Source: Tenrec ecaudatus (taxonomy: Eukaryota > Chordata > Mammalia > Afrosoricida > Tenrecidae). Taken from it: DNA of 64,000 nucleotides. Where the stretch lies: contig NC_134536.1 in NCBI RefSeq assembly GCF_050624435.1, positions 127,620,758-127,684,757 of the forward strand, written 5' to 3'. This document shows, one piece after another, positions 44,512-55,654 of the stretch. The first letter of the stretch is position 1, and each line of letters begins with the position of its first letter. Under the pieces are notes generated by a model. It saw only the letters and a list, made by a program, of their open reading frames with translations. It searched no databases and was not told the DNA's origin. Position numbers and translations under genes: made by a program.

Positions 44512-45985
44512 TTTTTTACTTAATCATTTTGTTTGGGAGCTCTTACAAATCATATAACAATCCATCATTCAATGGTATTAATCACACTGGTACATATGTT
44601 GTCATCACATTTCCAAAACCATTTCTTGCTACTTGAGCCCTTGGTATCAGGTCCTCTTCCCCACGGCTCCATCCTCCACCCGCCCGCCCTCCTGAATCCT
44701 TGATCAATTATATATTATTACTGTTAGTTAGTGTTTTACACTGTCCATTGTCTCCCTTCACCCACCTTTCTGTTATATGTCCCCCTGCGGGGTGGTGGTG
44801 GGTATATCTAATCTTATGATGAGTCCCCTTTTCTCCCCTGCACTCTCTCTACCCCCACCACCCCCCTACCCTCATGATATCGCTGTTACTCCCACTACTG
44901 TTCCTGAGGGTTTATCTGTCCTGAATTCCATGTGTGAAGAGCTCTTATGTGTACCAATGTGTGTATTCCAGTCCAGCCAAATTTGTAAGGTAGAACTGAG
45001 TCATGGTAGTGGGGGGAAGAAGCATTCAGGAACTAGAGGAATGATGTGTGTTTCATCTGTGCTATACTGCACCCTGGCTCAATCACCCTTTCCTTGTAAC
45101 CCTTCTGTGGGGGGATGCACAACTGTCTACAGATGGGCTTTGGGTCTCCACTCCAAACCCCCTACTCATTCACATCTATATAATTGTTTGTTTGGGATCT
45201 TTTGATACCTGATACCTGATTTTGCCAACACCTCATGATCACACAGGCTGGTGTGCTTCTTCCATGTGGACTTTGTTGCTTCCCTGCTAACTTGTTTAAC
45301 TTAAAGCCTTTAAGACCCCAGACGCTATGTCTTTGGATAACCAGGAACCATATGCTTTCTTCACCACGTTTGCTCATGCACCCATTTTGTCTTCAGCAAT
45401 GATGTCAGAAAGGTGAGTATCAAAGAGTGCCAGGTCATTAGAATAAAGTGTTCTTGTGTTAAGGGAGGCCTTGAGGAGAGGTCCAAAGTCTGTGTGTTAT
45501 CTTAATACTTAACATTTAAATATATGTACATTGGCCTTTATCCCTTTCATTATAAATCAGCATAGTTACATATATACATGCCTATAGCTAGACCTCTAGA
45601 AATGGCACTTGCCTCCTTCTTCCCCCTGTTTCCTTTCACCTTGCCCTGTCCCACTATCATGCTCACTCTCCATCGGGCTCTCAGTAATTGCTCTTGGATA
45701 CATGGCACTTGATCAACCCCCACCAGGCATTATACGCCCTCCTCACCATCAATTTTAGATCTCTTGTTTTTTCCTTATCTTTGAGTTTATTGGCTCCCAC
45801 TTCCCCTCCCTACCCCCTCCTCTCCCATGGCCCCCAGAACCGCTGGTCCCTTTGCTTTTTCCTTGGGGTTGTTGATCCTGTCTATCTTATATAGATAGAC
45901 ATACGGTGAAACAAAACCAAACAAACCTACATAAAACACAAACAAACAAAAACAGTAAATCGCTGCAGTCTGTCTGCTGGACAGG
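44512..45985 (-). mobile_element. L1, antisense, long 3' UTR
   Basis: Reverse of the young L1 family: terminus at about 44,515, poly-T at its left edge, the 3' UTR to about 45,400, with AGCCTTTAAGACCCCAGACG near 45,305. Sequence up to 45,985 continues the 3' region typical of the copy at 47.2 kb. Confidence 0.85.
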
Positions 45986-45989
45986 TTGA

Positions 45990-46110
45990 CTGTGAATCTT
46001 GATGAGAGCAGGGAGTCTCATCTTCCTCCTGCGGAGAGGCTGGGGAGTTCTCAGGCCCGCCTTGCAATTAGCAGCTCAGTGCTTCCCTGGCAGCTCCACC
46101 AGGACTTGTC
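45990..46110 (-). mobile_element. AfroSINE fragment, antisense
   Basis: GGGAGTCTCATCTTCCTCCT GCGGAGAGGCTGG and TTGCAATTAGCAGCTCAG. Confidence 0.7.
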
Positions 46111-46269
46111 ATAAGAAAGAAGTTAGAGCAAGGTCCAGTTCCCCTGCCCACGTTTGCGGTGTAAGGAGAAATTAACACACAGGCTTCTCAGTTCTTTGTG
46201 CATGCTGTCTGATCTAAGTTCAAGATGGGGGTCTCGCTATGTCTGTTAATCACTTGTAACTGAACAAAT

Positions 46270-46845
46270 AGACAGCGTCACAGAGAAGACTGAAGTGGTG
46301 AAGGATTCCATCTTGCTTAGATCCTCAATCCAAACTCATGGAAGCAGCAGTCATGAAAGCCAACCATGTATCATATTGGACAGATCTGCTGCACAAGACC
46401 TCCCGACAATGTTGGAAAGCAAGGATTGTCCTTGAGGACTCAGATGTGCCTGACCCAAGCTATGGTAATTTAGTAGCCTCATATGGGTATAAAAGTTAGA
46501 TAGTAAACAAGGAAGACAGCAGAAGGATTCATGCATCTTAATCACAGGCTGGCAAAGAATATTACAAGGACTATAGACTTCCAGAAGAGTAAATAAATCT
46601 GTCTTGGAAGAAGTACAAGCGAATGCTCCTTAAAGGCCAAGATGACGGGACTTAGACTCACATACTTTGGGCATGTTATCAAGTGACCAGTCCCCAGAAA
46701 AGGACATCTTGTTGGATGAACTAGATAGCGAACAAGAAGACTGTCAGGGAGACGGACTGACAGAGGGACTGCACCCTTGTGGGGACGGCACAGGATGGGG
46801 CAGTATTTTGTTCTGTTGTGCACAGGGCTGCTATGTGTCGAACTA
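46270..46845 (+). mobile_element. RTE LINE 3' part
   Basis: AACTCATGGAAGCAGCAGTC, GTCTTGGAAGAAGTACAAGC, CACATACTTTGGGCATGTTA and TTTTGTTCTGTTGTGCACAG in the expected order. Decayed coding region. Confidence 0.88.
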
Positions 46846-46869
46846 TCATTTGTTTGTTTTTTTAAATCT

Positions 46870-47160
46870 TTTTTCCCCTGCTCTTTTACAGTTTTATTCG
46901 CCCTTCATCCACATGTCATTAATTCAGTCGTATCAAGAAGAGCTGTACAGTTATCACCGCACTCAATTCTAGAACCGTTCCTTCCTTGTACCCATTGTTG
47001 TTCATGTAATCTTCCCCTCCAATTGTGGCAAAAATATACACAAGAAAACATTCTCCAGTTCCACAACGTGTACATGTACAGTTCAGCGGCGATGACTGCT
47101 CCTTGTGCTGCACAGCCAGTACTGAAATCCTGTTCCAGATTACCCCGCCACTATTGCCAT
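46870..47160 (-). mobile_element. Old L1 3' end, antisense
   Basis: Pattern of CAATTGTGGCAAAAATATAC and ACATGTACAGTTCAGCGG matches the reverse of ancient L1M 3' sequence. Confidence 0.5.
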
Positions 47161-47248
47161 AAACCCAAGGTCCCCCAAGCAGCAGCTCTTTCTCCTTCAC
47201 TCATGGGAGCCGCTGGTCAAGTTTGCTTCCTTTCTTGTAGTAGTTTTT

Positions 47249-48660
47249 TTTAAAAAAAATCATTGTATTGGGGGCTCGTACAACTCTTATCACAATCCAT
47301 ACATACATCCACGTGTCAAGCACATGTGTACATTTGTTGCCCTCATCATTCTCAAAACACTTTCCACTTGAGCCCTTGCTATCAGCTCCTCACTTTTCCC
47401 CCCTCCCTCCCTGCTTTCCGCTCCCTCATGGACCCTTGATAATTTATAAATTATTATTATTTTGTCATACCTTACACTGTCCGACATCTCCCTTCACCCA
47501 CTTTTCTGTTGTCCATCCCCCAGGGAGGAGGTTATATGTAGATCCTTGTAATTGGTTCTCCCTTTCCACCCCACCCTCTCTCCACTCTCCTGGTGTTGCC
47601 ACTCTCACCACTGGTCCTGAAGAGATCATGTGTCCTGGATTCCCCGTGTTTCCAGTTCCTATCTGTACCAGTGTACGTCCTCTGGTCTAGCCAGATTTGT
47701 AAGGTAGAATTGGGATCATGATTGGGGGGGCAGAGGGGCTGAGGAAAAGCACTTAAAAACTAGAAAAAAGTTGTATGTTTCATCAATGCTACACTGCACC
47801 CTGACTGACTTCCATCCCCCCGACCCTTCTGTAGGGGGATGTCCAGTTGCCTACAGATGAGCTTTGGGATCCCACTCCACACTGCCCCTCATTAACAATG
47901 TTTGGAGTTTTTGTTCTTTGATGACTGATACCTGATCCCTTTCGACACCTCGTGATCACACAGGCTGGTGTGCTTCTTCCATGTGGGCTTTGTTACTTAT
48001 GAGCTAGATGGCTGCTTATTCACCTTCAAGCCTTTAAGACCCTAGATGCTATATCTTTTGATAGCCGGGCACCATCAGTTTTCTTCACCACATTTGTTTA
48101 TGTACCTACTTGATCTTCAGCAATCGTGTCGGGAAAGTGAGAATCATGGAATGCCAATTTAATAGAACAAAGTATTCTTGCATTGAGGGAGTACTTGAGT
48201 GGAGGTCCAATGTCCATCTGCTAACTTAATACTAAACCTATAAACATATGCACATAGGTCTATTTCCCCATACTCGTATATAAATATATTTACATATGCA
48301 CATGCCTTTATTTAGACCTCTATAAATGCCTTTTGCCTCTTAGCTCTTTCCTTTATTTCCTTTGACTTTCCTTTTGTCCCACTATCATGCTCAGCCTGCA
48401 TTTGGGTTTCAGTAATTCCTCTCAGAATTACATTACCCTTGATCAATCCCTATCAGGCCTCCTACACCCTCCTCGCCACTGATTTTGGATCACTTGTTGT
48501 TCCCTTGTCGAGTCAAACTATCTTGATGATACTTAAGAACAATCATTTCTGTGTATTCCATCTAGGGAAGTCCATATGTATAGATAGTGCCCATTTGTAT
48601 TGTTGAAAAAAGATATTTGCTATGACCAAGCCCTTGATCTTATAAAATTCTTTTTTTAAA
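47249..48660 (-). mobile_element. L1, antisense, long 3' UTR
   Basis: Left edge TTTTTTTAAAAAAAATCATT, then GGGGGCTCGTACAACTCTTA TCACAATCC, GTTGTCCATCCCCCAGGGAG and GCCTTTAAGACCCTAGATGC (about 48,030). It parallels 44.5-46.0 kb over about 1.4 kb. Confidence 0.9.
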
Positions 48661-48663
48661 AAA

Positions 48664-49072
48664 ACAAAATTCCATCCTGGGATCTACAGTTTCATTTCTA
48701 TCACTGAGGCCACAGTTTCCGATTGCCATTCCTTCCTCTTTGTTTCCAACTTTTGCTTTCCAATCGCCAATAATTATCAATGCATCTTGATGGCCGGTTT
48801 AATCAATTCCCAACTTGTCTTGCATACGTTGGACATGCTGTGAGCCTCTAGAGAGCAGTCCCTGGAGAAAGACATTGCGTTGGTGAAGTAGAGGGCCGTG
48901 AGAAAGAGAAAGACCCCAAGGAGATGGGGTGACACTGTGGGTGCAGCAGTGAGCTCAGGCACAGAAACACGGGTAAGCACCGTGCCGGACTGGGAAGTGT
49001 TCTGTCGTGCATAGAGTCCCTGTGGGTCAGAACAACCTGGATGGCACCCAACAACCACGACAACGATGACAA
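48664..49072. mobile_element. RTE LINE with inverted 5' part (twin-priming-like)
   Basis: 48,664-48,790 is the endonuclease region in antisense (minus strand GCATTGATAATTATTGGCGA, peptide IIGDWKAKVGNKEEG). 48,815-49,072 is the sense 3' end (GCATACGTTGGACATGCTGT ... TGGCACCCAACAACCACGAC). Confidence 0.85.
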
Positions 49073-49183
49073 TAGCAAGAAACTATGAGTTGGGGTCGCA
49101 TGAACTTTGAGTGGACCTTAAAACACCAGAACCAATCTTATAACTCTTTTAAACCTGCAACTGGGTGCGTATGTATCTCAAGT

Positions 49184-49534
49184 GTGTTAGTCTGGGTTGA
49201 CTAGAGAAACAAATCCAGAGACACTCATATGTGTGTAAGAGAGAACTTCATCTCAAGAAGTAATTATGCATCAAGAAGACATCCAGATCAAGTTCATAGT
49301 TCTATATTAGCCCATGAATTCCTCTTCAGATTCACATACACATGCAATGACGATAAATGTAGGAAGATCACAGGCTGGTGGGTGGAAAGTCTTGTGGATC
49401 CAGTGGTGGTGGAAGCATCTTAGCACTGGTGTGCGTCTCCATGTGGCTCCTCCAGCTCCAAGGCTCTAGCTCAGTCAACATAGCTCCATGTAACTTGTCA
49501 ACAGGAAGGTTTTATATACACACACACACATATG

Positions 49535-49581
<47 letters not shown>

Positions 49582-49745
49582 CTCTTCTGATAGCAGAATC
49601 AAGAGAGAAAGTTCCCGGAATACTCATGAGAAGGCCAGACTAGACTCCATAGACTCCACCCCTTCCTTCTTATGGGAGGAGGCAGACTCATCTTGCTCCT
49701 GAATGGATAATAAAAGATTCTATAAGACATTTTGCATCTTGGATC
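49184..49745 (+). mobile_element. LTR fossil, MLT2/ERVL-like, with (GATA)n
   Basis: Starts GTGTGTTAGTCTGGGTTGAC TAGAGAAACAAATCC. A (GATA)n tract lies at 49,535-49,580. Solo. Confidence 0.6.
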
Positions 49746-49759
49746 TATTCACCTCACAC

Positions 49760-49975
49760 ACTTGATAAAGATAAAAAGGCATGTATGTGATCACGAGGTG
49801 TTGAAGGGATCAGGTAACAGACACCAAAGAGCAAAAACCATCACTGTGTGCTCATAATTGCACCTATGATGATTTGTCATGGGCTGGCTCCCCTGGCAGT
49901 GGTGTTTCGTTCTGTTGTGCAGGGGGTCCTGGTGGTTGGAATAGACCCAACAACACCTAACAACAACAGCAAAGA
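49760..49975 (+). mobile_element. L1 3' UTR piece followed by RTE tail
   Basis: GTGATCACGAGGTGTTGAAG GGATCAGG is L1 3' UTR. 49,885-49,970 (GTTTCGTTCTGTTGTGCAGG ... ACACCTAACAACAACAGC) is the RTE 3' end. Confidence 0.7.
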
Positions 49976-50455
49976 CTATCTTCTGACCTTGGCCGGGATG
50001 TGAACAGTCCTGCCGTAGGCAGGTTACTTTAGAAAGCGGGCTGCCTCTAGTCCCCGAAGCAGCCCAGGAAGGAGCCGTCTCCCTCAGGTGTTTGCCAGGG
50101 TCTGTCCTGGATGGAGATCCCCACACTGAAGGTCACAGAATCATGAGTCGTATCCGATTGTTGCCCTGAACAAGCTTCCAGGAATGCCTGTCACTGTCTC
50201 AGCCAAAGACAAGGGCCAAGTGGAATTGAGAAACTTACGTTTATTCTGTAAGTGAGACAGAAAGAAGCAGTGACGTTTGCTACCCCCAAAACTGCTTCAA
50301 AAATCCAGTAAAATCCAGCAAGTTATAAACCCCAACTATGTGACCAACCTCCCTCCCCCGCCCAATTTTACAATGCTCTTAGGAAACAACTGATCTCCCA
50401 AGCGGTGTGAGAGAAAGCAGGCTTTGCAATGGTCACAGGAAACAATGATCTAGCC

Positions 50456-50648
50456 CAGTGGTTCTCAACCTTCCTCAGGCCGTGACCCTTTCATACAGTT
50501 TCTCAAGTGATGGTGATCCCCAACCATAAGATTATTTTCGTTGCTACTTCATCACTGTCATTTTGCTACTGTTATGCATTGGGTGACCCCATGTGAAAGG
50601 GTTCTTCAATCCCCGAAGGGGTCTCGACCCACAGGTTGAGAACCGCTG
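50456..50648 (+). mobile_element. SPIN-like hAT MITE, full length
   Basis: 193 bp from CAGTGGTTCTCAACC to GGTTGAGAACCGCTG. Flanks ATCTAGCC (50,448-50,455) and ATCTATAC (50,649-50,656) agree at 6 of 8 positions, an aged hAT target duplication. Confidence 0.88.
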
Positions 50649-50659
50649 ATCTATACCGT

Positions 50660-51560
50660 TTCTTTTTTTAGGGGTTGGGTTACCATATATCACCCACTGA
50701 AGCCTCATACTCCATTGTTCATCCAAAGGGGGGATGCTTCTGCCTGGCTACTTATATCCCCCCCACATCCCAACAATTCTTTTTGGCATGTGATTCACAT
50801 ATCATACAATTCAATAGTTCGATCACATCAAGCAGAGTGGTACAGTCACCCCCACAGTCCGTTTCAGAACACTTTCCTCAATCTTGTGTTCATTGCGATT
50901 AGTTCCCTGCTTCCCCACAATATTCCCTGCCACACCTCCAGGAACCATTCATCCAGTTACTGTCTCTCTGGATTTATTCATCCTGGATTTCATATACAGG
51001 AAAACATTAAAAAGTAAACCAACTAAAAACTAACAGGAGTTACAAAGTAAAGCAGATTGAAAAAAATTAAAAACCTCCATCAAAAAGACAGCAGAAATAT
51101 GAGAAGCTAGAACTAATTTAAATGGACCATCAGGCAGATAAAAGGATAAGGTGCTAACGTTGAACCTCCCTGCATCTTCACCAATCCACTTCCCAGTGCG
51201 TTCTGCATATCAGCAAGAGTGTGCACCTCCCGGTCCGTGCTCAGAGGGGATTCACCAGGGGCTGGGCCCACGGGTATTTCCCCTTAATGAACTGAAACAG
51301 CTTTAAGAATGTGACAAAAGGTAGACCGAACACATTTTAACCTAACTATGTCTGCTGTAATCTACTTTACAATGCTCTCTGTCTGGTAAGAGGGCTGTTC
51401 ACTTCCTTCAACTATGACTGGAGGGAATTCACCAGAGATTTAATCCATGTGGGACCCTGCCAATGGATTTGGGCTTCCACGGTCATCCATAACCTTTTGC
51501 AAATCAGGTGGTCACAATGTAAGCTCTCATTCCATTCCCTCCTTTAGATTCGATTACATT
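50660..51560. other. Old L1-like AT-rich sequence
   Basis: 50,770-50,960 resembles antisense ancient L1 3' end (TTCACATATCATACAATTCA). The remainder is AT-rich and unclassified. Confidence 0.4.
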
Positions 51561-51564
51561 ATTT

Positions 51565-51780
51565 ACAATCCTTGGATCACATAGGCTAGTGTGCTTCTTC
51601 CATGTGGACTTAGTGGACCCCTCACTTAGATGGCTGCTTGTTTGAAAACAAACCCTTAAGACCCCAGACACTATTCTTTCTGACAGCCAGGCACCATCTA
51701 GTTTCTTCACTACACTTTGCTGTAGCACCTGTCTCTTCAGTGATCTCTTCATAAGGGCGAGCATGCAGCAGGGCTGCATC
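51565..51780 (-). mobile_element. L1 3' UTR fragment, antisense
   Basis: GGCTAGTGTGCTTCTTCCAT GTGGAC and AACCCTTAAGACCCCAGACA CTATTC. Confidence 0.85.
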
Positions 51781-51939
51781 ATAAGAACTAATCGGAAAAT
51801 GAAACAAAAAGAACTAATTGGGTTGGGGCTCAGATTAAGTGCAAGTCTCAAATCCATTCATTCATCCATAGTTTATATATGTCTCTGGTTCACCTTAGCG
51901 ACATCACTGTCATTTTATGTTAGAGAACATTATCAATCA

Positions 51940-52110
51940 CCCCCCTGCCAATCACTCCCACTGCCATCAATTCATGGTGACCCTATAGTGCAGGGTAGAA
52001 CTGCCCCCAGGAGTCTCTGGGCCTGCACATCTTCACAGTAGATCGTCTACTCCTTTCCCTGTGGAGCTGGCTGACTGTTTCAAACCGATGACCTTTCAAT
52101 TAGCACAGGA
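51940..52110 (-). mobile_element. AfroSINE, antisense
   Basis: CACTGCCATCAATTCATGGT GACCCTATAGTG and GTTTCAAACCGATGACCTTT. Confidence 0.85.
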
Positions 52111-52319
52111 TGTTTATCATAATGGCCTTGACGAGTTAGACCATCCTCCTGATTAAGCTGAAAAGGAATCGTCACTGCAAAAGAAGGGGCTGTTAGATTT
52201 TAGATCCAACAAACTAAATCTTAAATTACATTATGTTTCTAGTATTTTGATTCACGGCAGGTGAACTCTGACACTTTCCCCCTCGCACGACAGCCACGCC
52301 GCCCAGCCTGCCTGGGTTG

Positions 52320-52625
52320 GAAGGCTCTGGACGCGTCTTGTAAACTCTTCAAACTCAATGGATGTGACCAGTCATGGTCTCATCCCCACTTCTGTAGTCC
52401 CACCTGCAACTGTGATGGACTGATCTGCTGCCAATCGTGAGTTCGAGAGTGTCCTTTGTGCTCCCTGCCTTATCTCAGGAGCTGCCTGACTCTAACCTCA
52501 GACACCATTCAGAGCACTTGTGAGTGGCCGCCCTTATGCAGATGATATGTCTTTCCTTTGTCCTGTTTGAGACTTACCAAATGTTCCCCTAACATACAGG
52601 GAGATCCAGGCCCTCGTTTGTACTC
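52320..52625 (-). repeat. Unclassified dispersed repeat, copy A
   Basis: On the minus strand a short peptide SLKQDKGKTYHLHKGGHSQ can be read that resembles NLKQDRAKQNHYPDKGNHAQ at 57.8 kb. The DNA resemblance extends over about 300 bp but is weak. Family unknown. Confidence 0.4.
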
Positions 52626-53004
52626 TAAAACAGGGTTAGAGAAGAGGGAGGGAGGGAGAGAGAGAGAGAGGCCCTCAACAAAATGCATGAATGCAGAGGC
52701 GGTGTCAATGGGTTCAAAGCAGTCTAGGATGGCCAGGATGGTGAACTCCTGGGCGGTGTTCCTTCTGGTATCTGTGAAGTCATCGTGAGTCAGAACCAAG
52801 CCAATGCCACCTAAGCACAGCAGGAACCCTCGTGGAGGGCATTTCTATCAGAGCTATTGAGGTTCAGAAATGTATCTCATGGAAGTGTCTGCACAGGTAC
52901 AGAATGCCATATGCATGGGGTAGTACTGGACCATTGCTTATATTAGAAGATTAAAAATAACCAGCAACGAGAAGACTGCTAAATAATGAGATTTCTTTAA
53001 AAAA

Positions 53005-53215
53005 AAAAACATTTTGTTGGGGACTTGTACAATTCTTATCTCAATCCATACATACATCCATGTGTCAAGAACATATGTACATTTGTTGCCATCATCATTC
53101 TCAAAACATTTGCCTTCTACTTGAGCCCTTAATATCAGCTCCTCATTTTCCCCTCCCTCCCCATTCCCCCTCCCTCGTGAACCCTTCATCATTCGTAAAT
53201 TATTATTATTTTGTC
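53005..53215 (-). mobile_element. L1 3' end, antisense
   Basis: TTTTGTTGGGGACTTGTACA ATTCTTATCTCAATCC and CTTGAGCCCTTAATATCAGC. Confidence 0.88.
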
Positions 53216-53337
53216 AAATAATGAGATTTCAATACAGCATATTATAGTTACAAAAATAATTTAAAGACCATACTACTAATAAAATATCTCTAAGATGTAT
53301 ATTTTAACTACTTTAAAAAACAACCTATTTTGGAATA

Positions 53338-53885
53338 CTGTATATACTCGTGTATAAGCCGAGTTTTTCACAACAAAAAATGTGCTGAAAAACTGGGGTT
53401 TGGCTTACACACGGGTCAGTGGTACCCCAGCGAGGACAGCATCTATGATGACCTCCCACCAGCTGAAGCTCTGCACTGGGATACGATGATGATGATGAAT
53501 CCAGTTTTGAAGGATTTTAACTCTTTACATTTTAGCTTGGTTGCTGATTGAGCTCAGGGAATAGTCCTCTTAAGGTATCATTGTTGATACCTTATTGTTT
53601 TTGTTGAACCTATTTTCCACTTACTGTGCTGGTTTACTAATGTTAAATGACTTGTCCTTTTATTTATGTTTTTTATTTAAAATAAATATTTAAATACATT
53701 ACCCCACTGATGTCTCAATTTGTAGCAATTTTATTTTCATTTGTTTTGATTATTGAAACTCACCAATAGCTTCTGCATTTCCCACCCTAGGCTTATACTC
53801 GAGTCAATCAGTGTTTCTGGTTTCCCAGGTAATAATTAGGTACCTCGACTTATACTCGGGGCGGCTTTTATTTGAGTATATATGG
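53338..53885. mobile_element. DNA transposon with TIRs and TA target site (Tc1/mariner or pogo-like)
   Basis: 548 bp flanked by TA on each side (53,336-53,337 and 53,886-53,887). Ends CTGTATATACTCGTGTATAA GCCG and, inverted, CCATATATACTCAAATAAAA GCCG. Inside, an acidic peptide EDSIYDDLPPAEAL is followed by a remnant reading KDFNSLHFSLVAD, reminiscent of a pogo/Tigger transposase C-end. Too short to code for a transposase. Confidence 0.65.
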
Positions 53886-53889
53886 TAGT

Positions 53890-53968
53890 TTAGATTTACA
53901 GAAAAGTCGCAAAGACAAGAACGATTTCTTGTCTGCCCCACATTCATGTTCTCCTATAATTAACATCT
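53890..53968 (-). mobile_element. Ancient L1 fragment, antisense
   Basis: TTTAGATTTACAGAAAAGTC GCAAAGAC is the common reverse L1M motif. Confidence 0.6.
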
Positions 53969-53969
53969 T

Positions 53970-54255
53970 CCCTGGGAGAAAGATGGAGTTTTCTACTCCC
54001 ATAAAGAGTTACAGCTTCGGAAGTCCACAGGGCAGTTCTACTCTGCCCTAGAGGGTCGCTCTGAGTGGGGATGGGCTGGATGAGACAGAGAGAGCTGAGG
54101 AGCCCAGGCGGGTTAGTAGGCTACGCGTTGGGCTACTAAGCACAGGTCAACTGTTCAAAACCACCCGCTGCTGCACAAAAGAAAGAAGGGCTTTCTACTC
54201 CCATAAAGAGGTGCAGTCTCAGAAAGCTGTGGGGCAGTTCTGTTCTTTGACCTAC
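53970..54255 (+). mobile_element. Two AfroSINE fragments in series
   Basis: 53,970-54,085: GAGAAAGATGGAGTTTTCTA CTCCCATAAAGAG and GGGTCGCTCTGAGTGGGG. 54,100-54,255: GTTGGGCTACTAAGCACAGG TCAACTGTTCAAAACCACC. Confidence 0.85.
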
Positions 54256-54584
54256 TCTCATTTTGTTTGGGGGGTGGGGTGCTTGGTGAATGTGTGTGTA
54301 CGGACTCAGTGTGTGTGCATGTTTGGTGAGTGTGTGTCTGTGTGTATTTTAAAGCATTTCCTTCCTTTCTGTCACTATCAGAAGCTCTGGGTGCTCTTGT
54401 GTGTTTTCTGCCATAGTCTGAAATAAATGAGAGATTTCTCCAAGCGTGCTGGCTCTGCTCATCAGAAACCAAGACCTGGGTGTGAGGTGCTCGTTGCTAT
54501 TGGAGTTTCATTGCTCCTAGGCTCTCTTCACTGACAGATGGACAGAGGAAGGACATGTATGTGTGTGGACTCACCTGTGTGTCC

Positions 54585-54925
54585 CAGTCAGGTTTCTCCA
54601 GGGAAGCAGGAGGGCTGGTGAGTAGAGGGGGAAAGGGAGTGGGAGGGGGAGGGAGAGAGGGAGAGAACTTTATTTGAAGGAATTGGTTCACGTGAGTGTG
54701 GGGCTGGCAGTTCTGAAGTCTATAGGGCAGCCTGACAGGCTGGGGGCTCAGGAAGGGGGTGGGGGACACTGCAGTCTTGTACCTGGTGTGCAGGCAGGAT
54801 TCCTGTGTTACAGTCTTGGGGCAGAACCCCTCTTGCAGTTCTCCTTAGAAGGCTTTCAACTATTTAGATGAGGCCAGTTCACAGGATGGAGAGAGTCAAC
54901 CTCCTTTATTTGAAGTCAAAAATCC
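54585..54925 (+). mobile_element. LTR fossil, MLT2 type (ERVL)
   Basis: CAGTCAGGTTTCTCCAGGGA, GAGAACTTTATTTGAAGGAA TTGGTTCACGTGA and GCTTTCAACTATTTAGATGA GGCC follow the mammal-wide MLT2 consensus order. Older than the other LTR copies here. Confidence 0.7.
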
Positions 54926-54929
54926 ATTT

Positions 54930-55012
54930 AGCCCATTCAGATTCATAGTGACCTTACAGGACCAGAGGAGAACTGCCTCATAAAGGCTGGGCTCTTTATG
55001 GCTGCGGAAGGC
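54930..55012 (-). mobile_element. AfroSINE fragment, antisense
   Basis: TTCAGATTCATAGTGACCTT ACAGGACCAGAGG. Confidence 0.6.
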
Positions 55013-55209
55013 CACTGTGTACCACTGGGCGAGGCTGGGGGGTTCCGATGGCAGAACTTCTGGAGAGCAGCTGACTGAGGGGTTCACGTGGGAACAAGGG
55101 TTCTCTGTGTGGGAGTGGGTGGGTGTGGTGTGTGCACACAAGGAATGTGGCCCAGCTGGAGCCGCAAAGCACACATCGACTGGGCCCTGGGCTAGAAAAC
55201 TAATAGGTA

Positions 55210-55465
55210 CAGTGTGTTAGTCTGGGTTGACTAGAGAAACAAACTCAGGGACACGCGTATGTGTATGAGAGAGAGCTTTCTATCAAAGAGTAATTGTATA
55301 CTAAGAAAACACCCCAGCCCAGTCCAGGTCAAGTCCATAAGTCCGATATTAGCCCATATGTCTGACACCAGGCTGTAAAGTCCTCTTCAGACTCACGCAA
55401 CCCATGCAATGACGTCAAGTGCAGGAAGATCACAAGCCAGTGGGTGGAAAGTCTTGTGGATCCAG
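55210..55465 (+). mobile_element. LTR fossil, MLT2/ERVL-like, partial
   Basis: Starts GTGTGTTAGTCTGGGTTGAC and ends within GGAAAGTCTTGTGGATCCAG, where an L1 3' terminus follows. Confidence 0.6.
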
Positions 55466-55545
55466 TGCTTGATACAATCGCTGTATGGTTTGTTATAAGA
55501 CCTGTAAGAGCTCCCAAGAAAATGATCTTTTAAAAATTAATTAAT
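55466..55545 (+). mobile_element. L1 3' terminus
   Basis: ATACAATCGCTGTATGGTTT GTTATAAG and an A/T-rich tail. Confidence 0.75.
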
Positions 55546-55549
55546 TAAC

Positions 55550-55652
55550 ATAAGTTATCGTCTCGGAAACCCACAGGGGCAGCTCCCCCCTGTCCTGTAA
55601 CGTGGCTGTGAGTGGGCGTCGACTCAGTGGCAGTGAGTTAGGAGCTGTTGAG
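55550..55652 (+). mobile_element. AfroSINE 3' part
   Basis: CGTCTCGGAAACCCACAGGG GCAGCTCC and CGTCGACTCAGTGGCAGTGA G. Confidence 0.85.
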
Positions 55653-55654
55653 TG

